Assembly (NCBI RefSeq): GCF_022811645.1 | Contig: NZ_CP094534.1 | Span: 1,984,001 to 2,048,000 of the forward strand | Length of the DNA stretch: 64,000 nt | Origin: Hymenobacter monticola | Lineage (GTDB): Bacteria > Bacteroidota > Bacteroidia > Cytophagales > Hymenobacteraceae | Direction: 5' to 3' | Shown here: in pieces, positions 43,808 to 53,578 of the stretch | How positions within the stretch are numbered: the stretch's first letter is position 1 | Layout: each line of letters begins with the position of its first letter | Position numbers and translations under genes: made by a program | Notes under the pieces: model-generated | The model's database searches: none | The model's input: only the letters and a program-made list of their open reading frames with translations | What the model was told of the DNA's origin: nothing

Positions 43808-44482
43808 ATGAACAACCGACTGAAATCTTTCGCCAGCGTCAGTTTGCTGGCTTTTGCCGCGGCCTGTGGCACGCCGCAGCCGGCCGATGCCCAGAACCCG
43901 CCGCGCTCCACGGCCGGCTATGCGCCCACCAACCTCACGGGCTTGGCCGTGGCCACCTTCGCCGGCGGCTGTTTCTGGGCCCAGGAAGAGGCATTTGAGC
44001 AGATTAAGGGCGTGAAGCAAGTGGTGAGCGGCTACGCCGGCGGCACCAAGGCCAACCCCACCTACGAGGAAGTGGCCGACAAAACCACCGGCCACACCGA
44101 AACGGTGCAGATTTATTACGACCCCAAAGTCATCGGCTACCAGAAGCTGGCCGACATCTTCTTCACCGCCTCGCACGACCCCACCCAGCTCAACCGCCAG
44201 GGCAACGACGTGGGCCCGGAGTACCGCTCGGCCGCTTTCTACCGCACGCCGGAGGAAAAGAAAATTCTGGAAGCCACCATTGCCCGCGTCAACGCCTCGA
44301 AGGAGTATTCCGGCAAAATCGTGACCGAAGTGGTGCCGTTCCAAAAGTTCTGGCCCGCCGAGGACTACCACCAGGGCTACTACCGCCTGCACCCCGAAAA
44401 CCCCTACATCACCCACGTGTCGGCGGCCAAGGTGGAGCACGTGCAACGGGCTTTCCGCAAGGATTTGAAAAGCCCGCTGTAG
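43808..44482 (+). CDS. msrA: lipoprotein peptide-methionine (S)-S-oxide reductase
   Basis: 224 residues from ATG 43808. The N-terminus ends in lipobox AAAC followed by GTPQ, so the enzyme is a periplasmic-side lipoprotein. The catalytic motif is GGCFWAQE with the nucleophile Cys; VSGYAGG, TGHTETVQIYYDP and HDPTQLNRQGNDVGPEYRSA are standard MsrA parts. It reduces oxidised methionine in envelope proteins and needs an electron donor at the membrane, not seen in the window. No MsrB is fused or adjacent. A terminator follows at 44519. Confidence 0.94.
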   Translation: MNNRLKSFASVSLLAFAAACGTPQPADAQNPPRSTAGYAPTNLTGLAVATFAGGCFWAQEEAFEQIKGVKQVVSGYAGGTKANPTYEEVADKTTGHTETVQIYYDPKVIGYQKLADIFFTASHDPTQLNRQGNDVGPEYRSAAFYRTPEEKKILEATIARVNASKEYSGKIVTEVVPFQKFWPAEDYHQGYYRLHPENPYITHVSAAKVEHVQRAFRKDLKSPL

Positions 44483-44518
44483 CCGTTGGCGCTACCTGTT
44501 TTCTGGTTTTTGCCTCAC

Positions 44519-44547
44519 GCCCCGGCTTTCTTTGGCCGGGGCTTTTT
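44519..44547 (+). terminator. msrA terminator
   Basis: GCCCCGGC/GCCGGGGC 8-bp stem, 8-nt loop, T run TTTTT, about 37 bp after the stop. Confidence 0.88.
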
Positions 44548-44634
44548 GGTGGGCAGCGGGATGGGCCTCCGGGGCCTTATCTTTGAAGGTGGAAGCGGCA
44601 TATACCGGCTTCGTATGCCGAGTTTCGCCTTCTT

Positions 44635-47600
44635 ATGTCCTCCCCCGCTGTTCTGCCCGCCCTGGATTTTGAGCTGCTGTTTGCCGCGCTGCCTGCCCCG
44701 CAAGCCGTGCTGGCCCCCGACGGCACGGTGCTGGGCTTGAACACGGCCTTGGCCCATCTGCTGCCACCTGAAGCCGCCGCGGCGCTGCCCGGCCAGCCCC
44801 TGGCGGCCCTGCGCACTGCCGCTGAAGCCACCGGCGCGGTGCTGGCCGCTGCCCCGGCGTGGGAGGCCGGTCTGGCGGCCGCCCGGGCCGGCGCGCTCCA
44901 AACGCTGCCGCCTGCCACGCTGCCCGCCGCTGCCGGTGGGTACTGGGAAGCCGTGCTGCAGCCCGTGCCGGCCAGCGGCGAGCCGCGCTACCTGCTCTTG
45001 CGCCTGCTTGATGTGACGGACCAGGTGCGCGGCCAGCAGGCCGCGGGGTCGGAGCACGAGCAATTCCGGTTTCTGGCCGAAAACCTGCCGCAGTTGGTGT
45101 GGATTACTTCCGGCAACGGGGAAGTGGAGTACACCAACCAGCGCTTCATCGACTACACGGGCCAGGATGTGCTGCTGCTGGACGATGCGGGGCGCACGGC
45201 CTTATGGGATGAAATCATTCACCCCGAGGACTTGCCCAGCATGTACGCGCGCTGGGGCGAAGCCCTGGCCTCCGGCGAGCCGTTCGACATCGAGTTCCGG
45301 CTGCGCGGGACCGACGGCAAGTACCGTTGGTTTCTATCGCACGTCATGGCGCAGTTTGGGGCCCACGGGCAGGTGCGGCGCTGGTTTGGGGCCTGCACCG
45401 ACGTGGACGCCCGGCACCGCGCCCAATCGCAGGTGGAGCAGCAGCAGGCCCACATGCAGCGCATTCTCGACCATTTGCCGCTCACCATCAGCACCATGTC
45501 GGGGCCGGAGCTGACCTTCAGCTTTCTCTCGGCCAAGGCCAAAGAAAGCATGGGCACGCGCGCCGGAGTGGGCCGCAGCGTGGCCGACAGCCTGCCCGAA
45601 GTGGCCGCCCAGGGCTACGTGCAGCTGCTGAACCAGGTGCGCGAAAGCGGCCAGCCCCACTTCGGCTTCGAAGAACCCACCGAACTGCTCGACCCGGCCA
45701 CCGGCGTGCCGCAAACGCACTACAACGACTACGGCTACGTGCCGCTGCGCGACGAGGACGGCGGCACCAGCGTGCTGGCTTACGGCATCGACGTGACCGA
45801 GCAGGTGCTGGCCCGCCAGCGAAGCCAGGCCCTGCAGGCCGACGCCCGGGCCGCCGACCAGCGCCTGCGCCGCGTGACCGAAAGCCTGCCCTCCATCACC
45901 TTTATCAGCGACCAGGAAGGGCAGGTGCTCTACCTCAGCCCGCAGTGGTACGCCTACACCGGCACCACCGCCGACGACGACTTGGACCGCGCCTGGCAGG
46001 CCTGCCTGCACCCCGCCGACCAAGCGCGTGTGGCCGCGGAATACGCGGCGGCGCTGGCGGCCGGCACGCCCTGGCGCTACGAGCTGCGCCTGCGCCGCCA
46101 CGACGGGCAGTACCGCTGGTTTGTGAGCCAAGGCGTGCCCGAGCCGCTGGAAGAAGCCCAGGCCGCTGGCCGCCTGCGCCAGTGGTTCGGCTCCGACCTC
46201 GACATTCACGAGCTGCACGAAACCCAAGAGCGGCTGGAAGCCAAGGACCAGCAGCTCAGCCAGATTCTGGAGCAGCTGCCGGCTTTTGTGGCCACGCTGG
46301 CCGGGCCCGAGCACCGCTACTCGTTCTTCAACCCGGCCTACGCCCGGCTGGTGGGCCAGCGCGCCCGTCTGGGCCAGCCCGTGGCCGAGCTGCTGCCCGA
46401 CCTGGCGGAGCAAGGCCTGGCCAAGCTGTTGGACCACGTGTACCAAACCGGCGAAACCCAGGTGCGCCAGGAGTTGCCCTTGCGCCTGCGCAACCCCGGC
46501 CAGCCCGAAACCGTCATCTATGTCGACCTGACTTACCTGGCCCTGCGCAACGAGTACGGCGAGGTAGAAAGTGTGCTGAGTTTTTCGAAAGACGTAACGG
46601 TGCGCGTGCAGGCCCGCCAGCAGGCCGAGCTATTGACCGCCGAAATGCAGCGGCGCGACGAGCAGGTGCGCGCCCTCACGGCGGCCGTGCCCGTCTTTAT
46701 CTTCAATTTCGACCCGCAGGGCGGCATCACCTACACCAACCCCTACTTCTACGAATACACCGGCCTGGACCCGGCCACCCCGCCCAACGATGCCTGGCAG
46801 GTACTGCCCGCCCCCGACCGGGCCCGGGTGGGGGCGCTGGCCCAGGCCGCCATGGCCCAGGGCCAGCCCTGGCAGGCCACCTTCCGGGTGCGGCGGCGCG
46901 ACGGGGAGCCCCGCTGGTTCCAGACCAAGGCCCAGCCTTACGTCGATGCCGACGGGCAGCTGGCGGGCTTCAGCGCCGCCACGGTAGAGGTGCACGAGCT
47001 GCAGGAACGCACCGAGCAGCTGGCCCGCAGCCGCACCGATTTTGCCACCCTGGCCGACAACATGGCCCAGCTGGCCTGGATGGCCGACGCCACGGGCTAC
47101 ATCTTCTGGTACAACCAGCAGTGGTACGACTACACGGGCTCCGACTTTGCGGCCATGCAGGGCTGGGGCTGGCAGCAGGTGCACGACCCGGCGCTGGTAG
47201 ACGGCATCAAGGCCCGCTACGAGGCCGCCGTGGCATCGGGCCAGCCCTGGGAAGACACCTTCCCGCTGCGGCGGCACGACGGCGAGATGCGCTGGTTCCT
47301 GAGCCGGGCGCGGCCCATCCGCGACGAAGCTACCGGTGCGGTGGTGCGCTGGTTTGGCACCAACACCGACGTGACCGAGCTGCGCGGCCTGCAAACCCGC
47401 CTCAGCGACAGTGAAGAGGAACTGCGCATTCAGGCCGAGAGCATTCCGCAGCAGGTGTGGACGGCCCGGCCCGACGGCACGGTAGACTTTTACAACCACC
47501 GCACCGCGGCTTACGTGGGCCAGTCGATGGAGAAAGACGGCGCGGCACACTGGCTGGAGTTTGTGCACCCCGATGACCGCGCCCTCATGCAGCAGCGCTG

Positions 47601-48864
47601 GGCGCAGGCCATTGCCAGCCAGCGCTACTACGAGGCCGAGTTTCGCCTGCGCCGCTACGATGGCGAGTACCGCTGGTTTCTGGGGCAGGCGCAGGCCCGC
47701 CGCGCGCCCGGCGGCCAGCTGCTGAAGTGGTACGGCACCAACACCGACGTGCACCAGCTGCGCCTGCTGCAGGAGCAGGTGCTGGCCAGCCAGACGCGCT
47801 TCCAGCAGCTGCTCGAAACCCTGCCCCAGATGGCCTGGACCTCGCGCCCCGACGGCAGCGTGAGCTACTACAACAAGCGCTGGTACGACTTCACGGGCGG
47901 CACCTTTGATGAGCTGCAGGACTGGGGCTGGGAGCGGTTCATTCACCCCGACGACCTGCCCGGCACCCTGCGCCGCTGGCAGCACAGCCTCAGCACCGGT
48001 GAGCCTTTCGAGGCCGAGCACCGCTGGCGCGACCTGCAGGGCGTGTACCGCTGGTTTCTGGCCCGGGCTGAGCCCATCCGCGACCAGTCGGGGGCCATTG
48101 CCGTGTGGGTGGGCGCCAACACCGACGTGCACGAGTTCAAGCAGATACAGCACCAGCTGGAGGAGCAGAATGCCCGCCTGCTGCGCACCAACGAGGACCT
48201 CGACAACTTCGTGTACACTGCCTCGCACGACCTCAAGCAGCCCATCAACAACATGGCGGGCATCTTCGAGGAGCTCACCCGTACGGCCTACTTCCGCGAC
48301 CCCGATGCCATCAAGCTCATCAGCTATTTCGAGCGGGCGCTGGGCCAGATTTTTGGCACCATCGACGACCTGACCGCCATTGTGCGCGGGCAGCGCCAGC
48401 AGCAGGAGGTGCCCGCCGAAGCCGTGGCCCTGGCCCCGCTGGCCGCCGAAATCATCAACAGTCTCCAAGACCAGGTGACGCAGCTCGGCGCCACCTTCGA
48501 GCTCGACTTCGACACCTGCCCCTCCATCACCTTCGTGCGGCCCAACCTGCAAAGCCTGCTCTACAACCTCATCAGCAACTCCCTGAAGTACGCCGACCCC
48601 GAGCGGGCGCCCGTCATCCGCCTCAGCTGCACCCCCGATGCCGTGAGCGGCCGCCCCATCCTCACCGTGGCCGACAACGGCCTGGGCATCGACATGGAGC
48701 GCTACGGCGACCAGTTGTTTCAGCTCTTCCGTCGCTTCCACACCCACGTGGAGGGCACGGGCATGGGCCTGTACCTGGTGAACCGCATCGTGCAAATCCA
48801 CGGCGGCCGGCTGGAGGTGAGCAGCGCGGTGGGGGAGGGCACCACGTTCCGCATTCATTTGTAG
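44635..48864 (+). CDS. nine-PAS sensor histidine kinase
   Basis: 1409 residues with no membrane segment, so a soluble kinase. I count nine PAS domains, starting at about residues 10, 143, 280, 416, 547, 683, 807, 935 and 1061, most with a PAC tail (xYRWFLSxxxP ... WFGxNTDV). They alternate between a canonical form (VWTxRPDGxxxxYNxxxxDYTG) and a divergent form with LPxxxxTxxGPEhxxxF (third and fifth). The H-box YTASHDLKQPINN follows, with phospho-acceptor His at residue 1198, and then a complete HATPase: NLISNSLKYADP, DNGLGID, GTGMGLYLV. No receiver domain or cognate response regulator is adjacent. It probably senses several redox or small-ligand cues in the cytoplasm. Confidence 0.93.
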   Translation: MSSPAVLPALDFELLFAALPAPQAVLAPDGTVLGLNTALAHLLPPEAAAALPGQPLAALRTAAEATGAVLAAAPAWEAGLAAARAGALQTLPPATLPAAAGGYWEAVLQPVPASGEPRYLLLRLLDVTDQVRGQQAAGSEHEQFRFLAENLPQLVWITSGNGEVEYTNQRFIDYTGQDVLLLDDAGRTALWDEIIHPEDLPSMYARWGEALASGEPFDIEFRLRGTDGKYRWFLSHVMAQFGAHGQVRRWFGACTDVDARHRAQSQVEQQQAHMQRILDHLPLTISTMSGPELTFSFLSAKAKESMGTRAGVGRSVADSLPEVAAQGYVQLLNQVRESGQPHFGFEEPTELLDPATGVPQTHYNDYGYVPLRDEDGGTSVLAYGIDVTEQVLARQRSQALQADARAADQRLRRVTESLPSITFISDQEGQVLYLSPQWYAYTGTTADDDLDRAWQACLHPADQARVAAEYAAALAAGTPWRYELRLRRHDGQYRWFVSQGVPEPLEEAQAAGRLRQWFGSDLDIHELHETQERLEAKDQQLSQILEQLPAFVATLAGPEHRYSFFNPAYARLVGQRARLGQPVAELLPDLAEQGLAKLLDHVYQTGETQVRQELPLRLRNPGQPETVIYVDLTYLALRNEYGEVESVLSFSKDVTVRVQARQQAELLTAEMQRRDEQVRALTAAVPVFIFNFDPQGGITYTNPYFYEYTGLDPATPPNDAWQVLPAPDRARVGALAQAAMAQGQPWQATFRVRRRDGEPRWFQTKAQPYVDADGQLAGFSAATVEVHELQERTEQLARSRTDFATLADNMAQLAWMADATGYIFWYNQQWYDYTGSDFAAMQGWGWQQVHDPALVDGIKARYEAAVASGQPWEDTFPLRRHDGEMRWFLSRARPIRDEATGAVVRWFGTNTDVTELRGLQTRLSDSEEELRIQAESIPQQVWTARPDGTVDFYNHRTAAYVGQSMEKDGAAHWLEFVHPDDRALMQQRWAQAIASQRYYEAEFRLRRYDGEYRWFLGQAQARRAPGGQLLKWYGTNTDVHQLRLLQEQVLASQTRFQQLLETLPQMAWTSRPDGSVSYYNKRWYDFTGGTFDELQDWGWERFIHPDDLPGTLRRWQHSLSTGEPFEAEHRWRDLQGVYRWFLARAEPIRDQSGAIAVWVGANTDVHEFKQIQHQLEEQNARLLRTNEDLDNFVYTASHDLKQPINNMAGIFEELTRTAYFRDPDAIKLISYFERALGQIFGTIDDLTAIVRGQRQQQEVPAEAVALAPLAAEIINSLQDQVTQLGATFELDFDTCPSITFVRPNLQSLLYNLISNSLKYADPERAPVIRLSCTPDAVSGRPILTVADNGLGIDMERYGDQLFQLFRRFHTHVEGTGMGLYLVNRIVQIHGGRLEVSSAVGEGTTFRIHL

Positions 48865-48887
48865 GCACCGGGGCGGGCCTAATGGGT

Positions 48888-48970
48888 CTGTCATCCTGAG
48901 CGCAGCGAAGGACCTTATCACGCCTGAAGGTTCTGAAGTAACAAGGTCCTTCGTTGCGCTTAGGATGATG
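48888..48970. repeat. REP-like inverted repeat, family B, copy 2
   Basis: The left arm (48888-48922) is nearly identical to that of copy 1 at 14489. The right arm (48941-48970) carries a few changes (GTTGCGCTTAGGATGATG), so this copy is more decayed. Centre only 18 nt. Confidence 0.75.
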
Positions 48971-48984
48971 AGTATGCGCCAATC

Positions 48985-49021
48985 AAAAGGCCGCCCCGCA
49001 ATGCCGGGCGGCCTTTTTTAA
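48985..49021. terminator. terminator between convergent genes
   Basis: AAAGGCCGCCC pairs with GGGCGGCCTTT around 9 nt, T run on the plus strand and A-rich start; serves the convergent kinase and exoprotein genes. Confidence 0.85.
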
Positions 49022-49038
49022 TAGTCGGTTGCGGCCGC

Positions 49039-50625
49039 CTACGGCCCCTGCACCAGCAGGCGGGCCGTGGCCGCGGGCTGGCCGGGCGCCTGCACGCGCA
49101 CCGCGTAAAGCCCGGGCGGCAGCCCCGCTGGCAGGGTGAACTGCCACTCGCCCCCGGCGGCGCTGGCGGCCAGTGCGGCCACCGGGCGGCCCAGCGCGTC
49201 GAGCAGCTGCACCGGTGCCGTGCCACGGGCAGGCCCGGCCGGCACCAGCCGCACCGCGCTACCCGGCGTTGCCGGCTGCGGGTAGAGCGCCAGCGCGGGC
49301 CCCGCGCCCGCGCCGGCGCGGGCGGCCGCGACGACGGGGATGACCTGGCTGCGGCAGGGCCGCTCGAAGTAGGCCAGCCAGGCCGGTTGGGCCAGTAGTC
49401 GCCCGCTCCCGTCGCGCTGCGCTCCTTGGCCAGCAACTAGAATGGTGCTGTCGCCGGGCAGCAGCTGCCAGGTCCGGGGAAAGGCTTGGGTCAGCACCTG
49501 CGAGCAGTAGGTGTCGCGGCGGGTGAGGCGGCCTTGAGCGCTTAGGTGCAGCACCTCGAACTCGTTGGGCGCCGGGCGGGGCGGGTCGACCAGGTAGGTG
49601 AGCACGCGCAGGCTGCCGTCGGCCGCTTCCTGCACGGCACTGGTGTAGCGGACGGGGGCGAGCACGGGGCCGGTCGGGGCCGGGGTTTCGATGAGCGTGC
49701 GCCAGACCACGTTCAGGGCCGTGTCGAGCCGGGCCACGAAGCCGTGGGTGCGGGCCCGGCCCAGCGAGTCGAGCAGCACCTGCCCGGAAACGGCGTAGCC
49801 GCTGCCGTCGCGCAGGCGCAAGGCGCCGGCCGAGCCGAACATCTTCGTGTCGGCAGCGCGGCCGAAGGGCTCGACCCAGCGGGCGCGGCGGAACCGGCCG
49901 CCGGAGTCGACCTCGATGGCGTAGAGCTGGAAGTTGGCCGAGTCGCGCTGGGCGTCGCCCAGCAGCCACCAGCCCCGGCGCGGCGCCTCCACGATGCGCC
50001 GCAGGTAGGCGTAGCCGGTGGTGGCGGGAAACTGGGCCCCGATGCGGATGACGGGGTTCGGGTAATTGCGCTGCCAGCGCAGGTTGCCGGCCGTGTCGAG
50101 GCACGCCAGCGAGTAGTGCAGCACGACGAGCGGCTGTCCCGTGCCGCTGTTGTCGCCGAGTCCGGCAATGTAGTAGCGCCCGTCCCGTGTGGCGGCACTC
50201 GTTGGCAGTTGGTCCACGCGCGCCCGTGGGCTCTTGCGCGTGCGAACCGTGTCGCCGTTACCGGTTGCCCAACTGTAGAGTCCAGTGTAGCCAATCCGAT
50301 TATTAGCGGTTTGGGCCCCGTAGGAAAAAAAGCCGCTACGCCAAGGAAAACCTACTCGTCCTCCTGCTGCGTTGTTGAAGCCACGTTGCCAGAGCAATTG
50401 GCCCTGCGAAGTGTACTTCGCCCAATACCCTGTTACCGAGCCGTATGCGCCAACGGTTATTGTTTCGTTCTGAACTAGGAAATTGACGTACTGGCTGCTC
50501 ACGTTGAGTGAGTTGGGGTTTCCGTAGAGGTCGGTCCGCTCCCAGCTTCCGGCTCCTTGTCCGTGGACCAAACACGGCGTCACCGCTGCCACTAACAGCA
50601 GGACACAAAATAGCAATTGTCGCAT
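49039..50625 (-). CDS. exoprotein with T9SS type A domain
   Basis: 528 residues from ATG 50625; an ATG at 50640 is five codons earlier. Signal peptide ends near HGQG. The middle has repeats typical of 'LxWQRxFxN...' delta-60 or SBBP-like propeller segments (LRWQRNYPNP, YAIEVDSGGRF). The last 85 residues (LALYPQPATPGSAVRL ... LPAGLPPGLYAVRVQAPG) are a type A T9SS sorting domain. No catalytic motif is recognised. It has low similarity in kind to the 16740 protein (type B) and is probably a surface-displayed propeller. Confidence 0.75.
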   Translation of the reverse strand: MRQLLFCVLLLVAAVTPCLVHGQGAGSWERTDLYGNPNSLNVSSQYVNFLVQNETITVGAYGSVTGYWAKYTSQGQLLWQRGFNNAAGGRVGFPWRSGFFSYGAQTANNRIGYTGLYSWATGNGDTVRTRKSPRARVDQLPTSAATRDGRYYIAGLGDNSGTGQPLVVLHYSLACLDTAGNLRWQRNYPNPVIRIGAQFPATTGYAYLRRIVEAPRRGWWLLGDAQRDSANFQLYAIEVDSGGRFRRARWVEPFGRAADTKMFGSAGALRLRDGSGYAVSGQVLLDSLGRARTHGFVARLDTALNVVWRTLIETPAPTGPVLAPVRYTSAVQEAADGSLRVLTYLVDPPRPAPNEFEVLHLSAQGRLTRRDTYCSQVLTQAFPRTWQLLPGDSTILVAGQGAQRDGSGRLLAQPAWLAYFERPCRSQVIPVVAAARAGAGAGPALALYPQPATPGSAVRLVPAGPARGTAPVQLLDALGRPVAALAASAAGGEWQFTLPAGLPPGLYAVRVQAPGQPAATARLLVQGP

Positions 50626-50682
50626 AATGATGTAGTTCAAACCCTACTTCTTGCATTAAACGAGAAGCCGGGGTTTCTTGCC

Positions 50683-50874
50683 TTAACGGTTAATCAGAAC
50701 CTTGCGCGTGGTGGCGGGTACGCCATCGACTAGCAGCGTGGCGACGTACTGCCCAGGCTGCAAGGCTAGTACATTGATATTAGACTGATAACGGCCCTTC
50801 CTATCAGCCGACAACGTTTTCTCCAGCACCACCCGGCCGCTGAGCAGGTCGTTTTGAGTAATAGCATGTTCCAT
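50683..50874 (-). pseudogene. orphan T9SS-type C-terminal remnant
   Basis: 63 residues with no signal peptide. They match only the last strands of a sorting domain: LSGRVVLEKTLSADRKG, then LQPGQYVATLLVDG and RKVLINR. A domain of this type needs about 75-90 residues and a signal peptide to be used, so this is more likely the 3' relic of an exoprotein than an active gene. Confidence 0.5.
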
Positions 50875-50924
50875 AGAGACAGAGAAAAGTGGTGGTAATT
50901 TGTTGAGTTCGAAGTAGCAAAATT

Positions 50925-50977
50925 CAATCCATTACCTGCCTGCTTTCTTGCTGATGAAGCAGGTAGGTAATGGATTG
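50925..50977. repeat. 21-bp inverted repeat
   Basis: Arms 50925-50945 and 50957-50977 are complementary except at one base around 11 nt. It stands between divergent-facing units and could act as a terminator-like structure; no T run is seen. Confidence 0.65.
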
Positions 50978-51103
50978 TTAACAGCTAATGTCCAGAAAAC
51001 ACAGCGCGTTGCTTCTGCTTTCACTTTCAGCTAAACCGTCGGGTTCTCCGGCGAACGGCCACCGGTGCTTTCTTTGCCAAACCCCACCCGTCTTCCCGCG
51101 CCC

Positions 51104-52285
51104 ATGACCAACGCTTCCCCAATCGCAACCGTGGCCCTGCAATCCAAGCTGCCCGATGTCGGCGTCAGCATCTTCTCCCAGATGACGGCACTGGCCCAGG
51201 AAACCGGCGCCATCAACCTGGCCCAGGGTTTCCCCGACTACGACCCGCCGCAGGCGCTGCTGGAGGCCCTGGCCCGCCACGCCCGCACGCCTGGCTACCA
51301 CCAGTACGCGCCCATGCCCGGCCTGCCGCGCCTGCGCGAAGCCATTGCCGCCCAAGTAGCCCGCCTGCAGCCCGACGCGCCCGCGCCCGACGCGGCCACT
51401 GAAATCACCATCACGGCCGGCGCCACCGAGGCGCTGTACGCCGTGCTGGCGGCCGTGGTGCGCCCCGGCGACGAGGTGCTGGTGTTCGAGCCGGCGTATG
51501 ATTTGTACGGGCCGGCCATCCGGCTGCAGGGCGGGGTGCCGCGCTACGTGCGCCTGCCCGCCCCGCACTTCCGGCCCGACTGGGACGCCGTGCGCCGGGT
51601 GGTGTCGGCCCGCACCCGGCTGGTGATGGTGAACACGCCCCACAACCCCAGCGGCTCCGTGTTCACGGCCGAGGACTGGGACGCCCTGGCCAAATTGCTC
51701 GACGGCACCAACGCCCTCGTACTGAGCGACGAAGTGTACGAGCACCTGGTATTCGACGGCGCCCCGCGCTTGAGCGCCCGCCAGCACCCGGCCCTGCGCG
51801 AGCGCAGCTTCGTGCTCTCGTCCTTCGGCAAAACCTACCATGCCACCGGCTGGAAGGTGGGCTACTGCATTGCCCCGCCGGCCCTCAGCACCGAGGTGCG
51901 GCGGGTGCACCAGTTTCTCACGTTCTCGGTGAGCACGCCCACCCAGCACGCCCTGGCCGACGCCCTCGAAGCCGACCCCACCGACGCGCACGCCCGCGGC
52001 CTGGCGGGCTTCTATCAGGAAAAGCGCGACCTGTTCCGCAGCCTGTTGCTCGACGGCGGCTGGAACCTGCTGCCCGTGCCCGGTGGCTACTTCCAGCTGG
52101 CCCGCTACGACGCCTTCTCGCCCGCCGGCGACCTGGCCTTTGCCCAGTACCTGGCCCGCGAGAAGGGCGTGGCTGTGGTGCCAGTGTCGGCCTTCTACCA
52201 CGATGGTTTCGACGAAGGGCTCGTTCGGTTTTGCTTCGCGAAGGAGGCGGCTACGCTGGAAGCGGCCGCGGCCCGGCTGCGGTAG
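51104..52285 (+). CDS. methionine aminotransferase (YbdL-like, PLP class I)
   Basis: 393 residues from ATG 51104. Fold type I aminotransferase: AINLAQGFPDYDPP near the start, ITAGATEALYAV, FEPAYDLYGPA, NTPHNPSGSVF, VLSDEVYEHLVFD and the PLP Lys in SSFGKTYHATGWKVGY, ending with VRFCFAKE. The pattern 'NLAQGFPDF' with these motifs is that of YbdL and glutamine transaminase K/kynurenine aminotransferase. It transfers the amino group between methionine (or aromatic amino acids) and 2-oxoacids. Together with the omega-amidase gene at 53579 it makes a glutamine-driven methionine salvage pair. Cytoplasmic. Confidence 0.88.
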   Translation: MTNASPIATVALQSKLPDVGVSIFSQMTALAQETGAINLAQGFPDYDPPQALLEALARHARTPGYHQYAPMPGLPRLREAIAAQVARLQPDAPAPDAATEITITAGATEALYAVLAAVVRPGDEVLVFEPAYDLYGPAIRLQGGVPRYVRLPAPHFRPDWDAVRRVVSARTRLVMVNTPHNPSGSVFTAEDWDALAKLLDGTNALVLSDEVYEHLVFDGAPRLSARQHPALRERSFVLSSFGKTYHATGWKVGYCIAPPALSTEVRRVHQFLTFSVSTPTQHALADALEADPTDAHARGLAGFYQEKRDLFRSLLLDGGWNLLPVPGGYFQLARYDAFSPAGDLAFAQYLAREKGVAVVPVSAFYHDGFDEGLVRFCFAKEAATLEAAAARLR

Positions 52286-52453
52286 ACAAGAAGGGTTAAG
52301 GTGTGGTTTAGCCACGCTGTGCACAAGACAGCGGCGAAGCATCTTTACCACGCAGCGTTTTTCTAACGGTAGCTCATTTCAGAACAGCTTCAACAGAAAG
52401 TAGGTGGCTGAAGGCTGCGGCGCTGTACTTTGGCGCACTCATTTTCCTTCCTT

Positions 52454-53536
52454 ATGTCGAAACGCTTACGCTTGGCCAGCCTGGTGCTGGCCCTTGGTAC
52501 CAGCCTAGCCGCCTTTGCCCAAACCCCGAAACAGGATGCGGAAGTCAAGGGCGTGAATGCCATTCGGCTCATGGATGAGGGCAAGCTCGATGAAGCCATC
52601 AGCCTGCTTCAGCAGGCGCAAAAGCTCGACCCGGCCCGCTCCGACTACGCCTATGAGCTGGGCTACGCCTACTATCAGCAGAAGAAATATCCTCAGGCAC
52701 TGGAGATGCTCGCACCGCTGATAAAGCGGCCCGATGCCAGCGACCGCACGTTTGAGCTGCTCGGCAATGCTTACGACGACAATGGCAACCCCCAAAAAGC
52801 CATTGAAGCCTACGAAGCCGGAATGCGCAAATTCCCAGCTTCGGGGCGGCTGCCGTTGGAGCTGGGAATTGTGTATATGGGGCAAAAAGACTACGACAAA
52901 GCCATCGGCTATTTCGAGAGCGGCATCCGGGTAGCGCCTCAATTTTCCTCTAATTACTACTGGGCCTCCAAGCTCTTCTGCAGCTCGTCGGAGGAGGTGT
53001 GGGGCATGATTTACGGCGAGCTGTTTATCAATTTAGAGCCCGACAGCAAACGCACCTTCGAAATTAGCCAACTGCTGTACGACACCTACAAAAGCGAGAT
53101 TAAATTCGCCGGGGCCGACACGGTGAAAGTGAGTTTCAGCAAGAACAGCATGATTGTGCCGGCGAAGGGGGAAAAGCTGAAGCTGCCGTACGGGAGCATG
53201 GTGTACGAGCCGGTGATGCTGATGTCAACTATTGGAGAAAAAAGCGTGAACTTGGACGCGCTGGACCGCATTCGAACCAAGTTTGTAGAGAATTACTACC
53301 GCCTGCCGGCAAGCAAAGACGCCCCCAACGCATTGTTCGATTACCAGCGCCAAATCAAGCAAGCCGGGCACCTTGAAGCCTACAACCACTGGCTGCTGCT
53401 GGCGGGCGACGAAACGGGATTTTCCCAGTGGAAAAAAGCTAATCCGGAGAAATGGAACGGCTTTCTCGGATGGTTTGAGGGCCATCCTCTGCAACTCGAC
53501 AGCAAACACCTATTTTATCGGGCGCAGTACCAGTGA
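52454..53536 (+). CDS. exported TPR-repeat protein
   Basis: 360 residues from ATG 52454, signal peptide ending at AFAQ. Residues 30-175 contain four TPR units (IRLMDEGKLDEAISLLQQAQKLDP; YAYELGYAYYQQKKYPQALEML; FELLGNAYDDNGNPQKAIEAYE; LPLELGIVYMGQKDYDKAIGYF). The C-terminal 180 residues form an unknown domain. TPR proteins scaffold other proteins; here the periplasm is the likely site. It lies between the aminotransferase and omega-amidase genes on the same strand, with gaps of about 170 and 40 bp. Confidence 0.8.
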   Translation: MSKRLRLASLVLALGTSLAAFAQTPKQDAEVKGVNAIRLMDEGKLDEAISLLQQAQKLDPARSDYAYELGYAYYQQKKYPQALEMLAPLIKRPDASDRTFELLGNAYDDNGNPQKAIEAYEAGMRKFPASGRLPLELGIVYMGQKDYDKAIGYFESGIRVAPQFSSNYYWASKLFCSSSEEVWGMIYGELFINLEPDSKRTFEISQLLYDTYKSEIKFAGADTVKVSFSKNSMIVPAKGEKLKLPYGSMVYEPVMLMSTIGEKSVNLDALDRIRTKFVENYYRLPASKDAPNALFDYQRQIKQAGHLEAYNHWLLLAGDETGFSQWKKANPEKWNGFLGWFEGHPLQLDSKHLFYRAQYQ

Positions 53537-53578
53537 TGCGTCGTTTATAGTATCCGCGGTTACGCTCCGCATTTCCCC

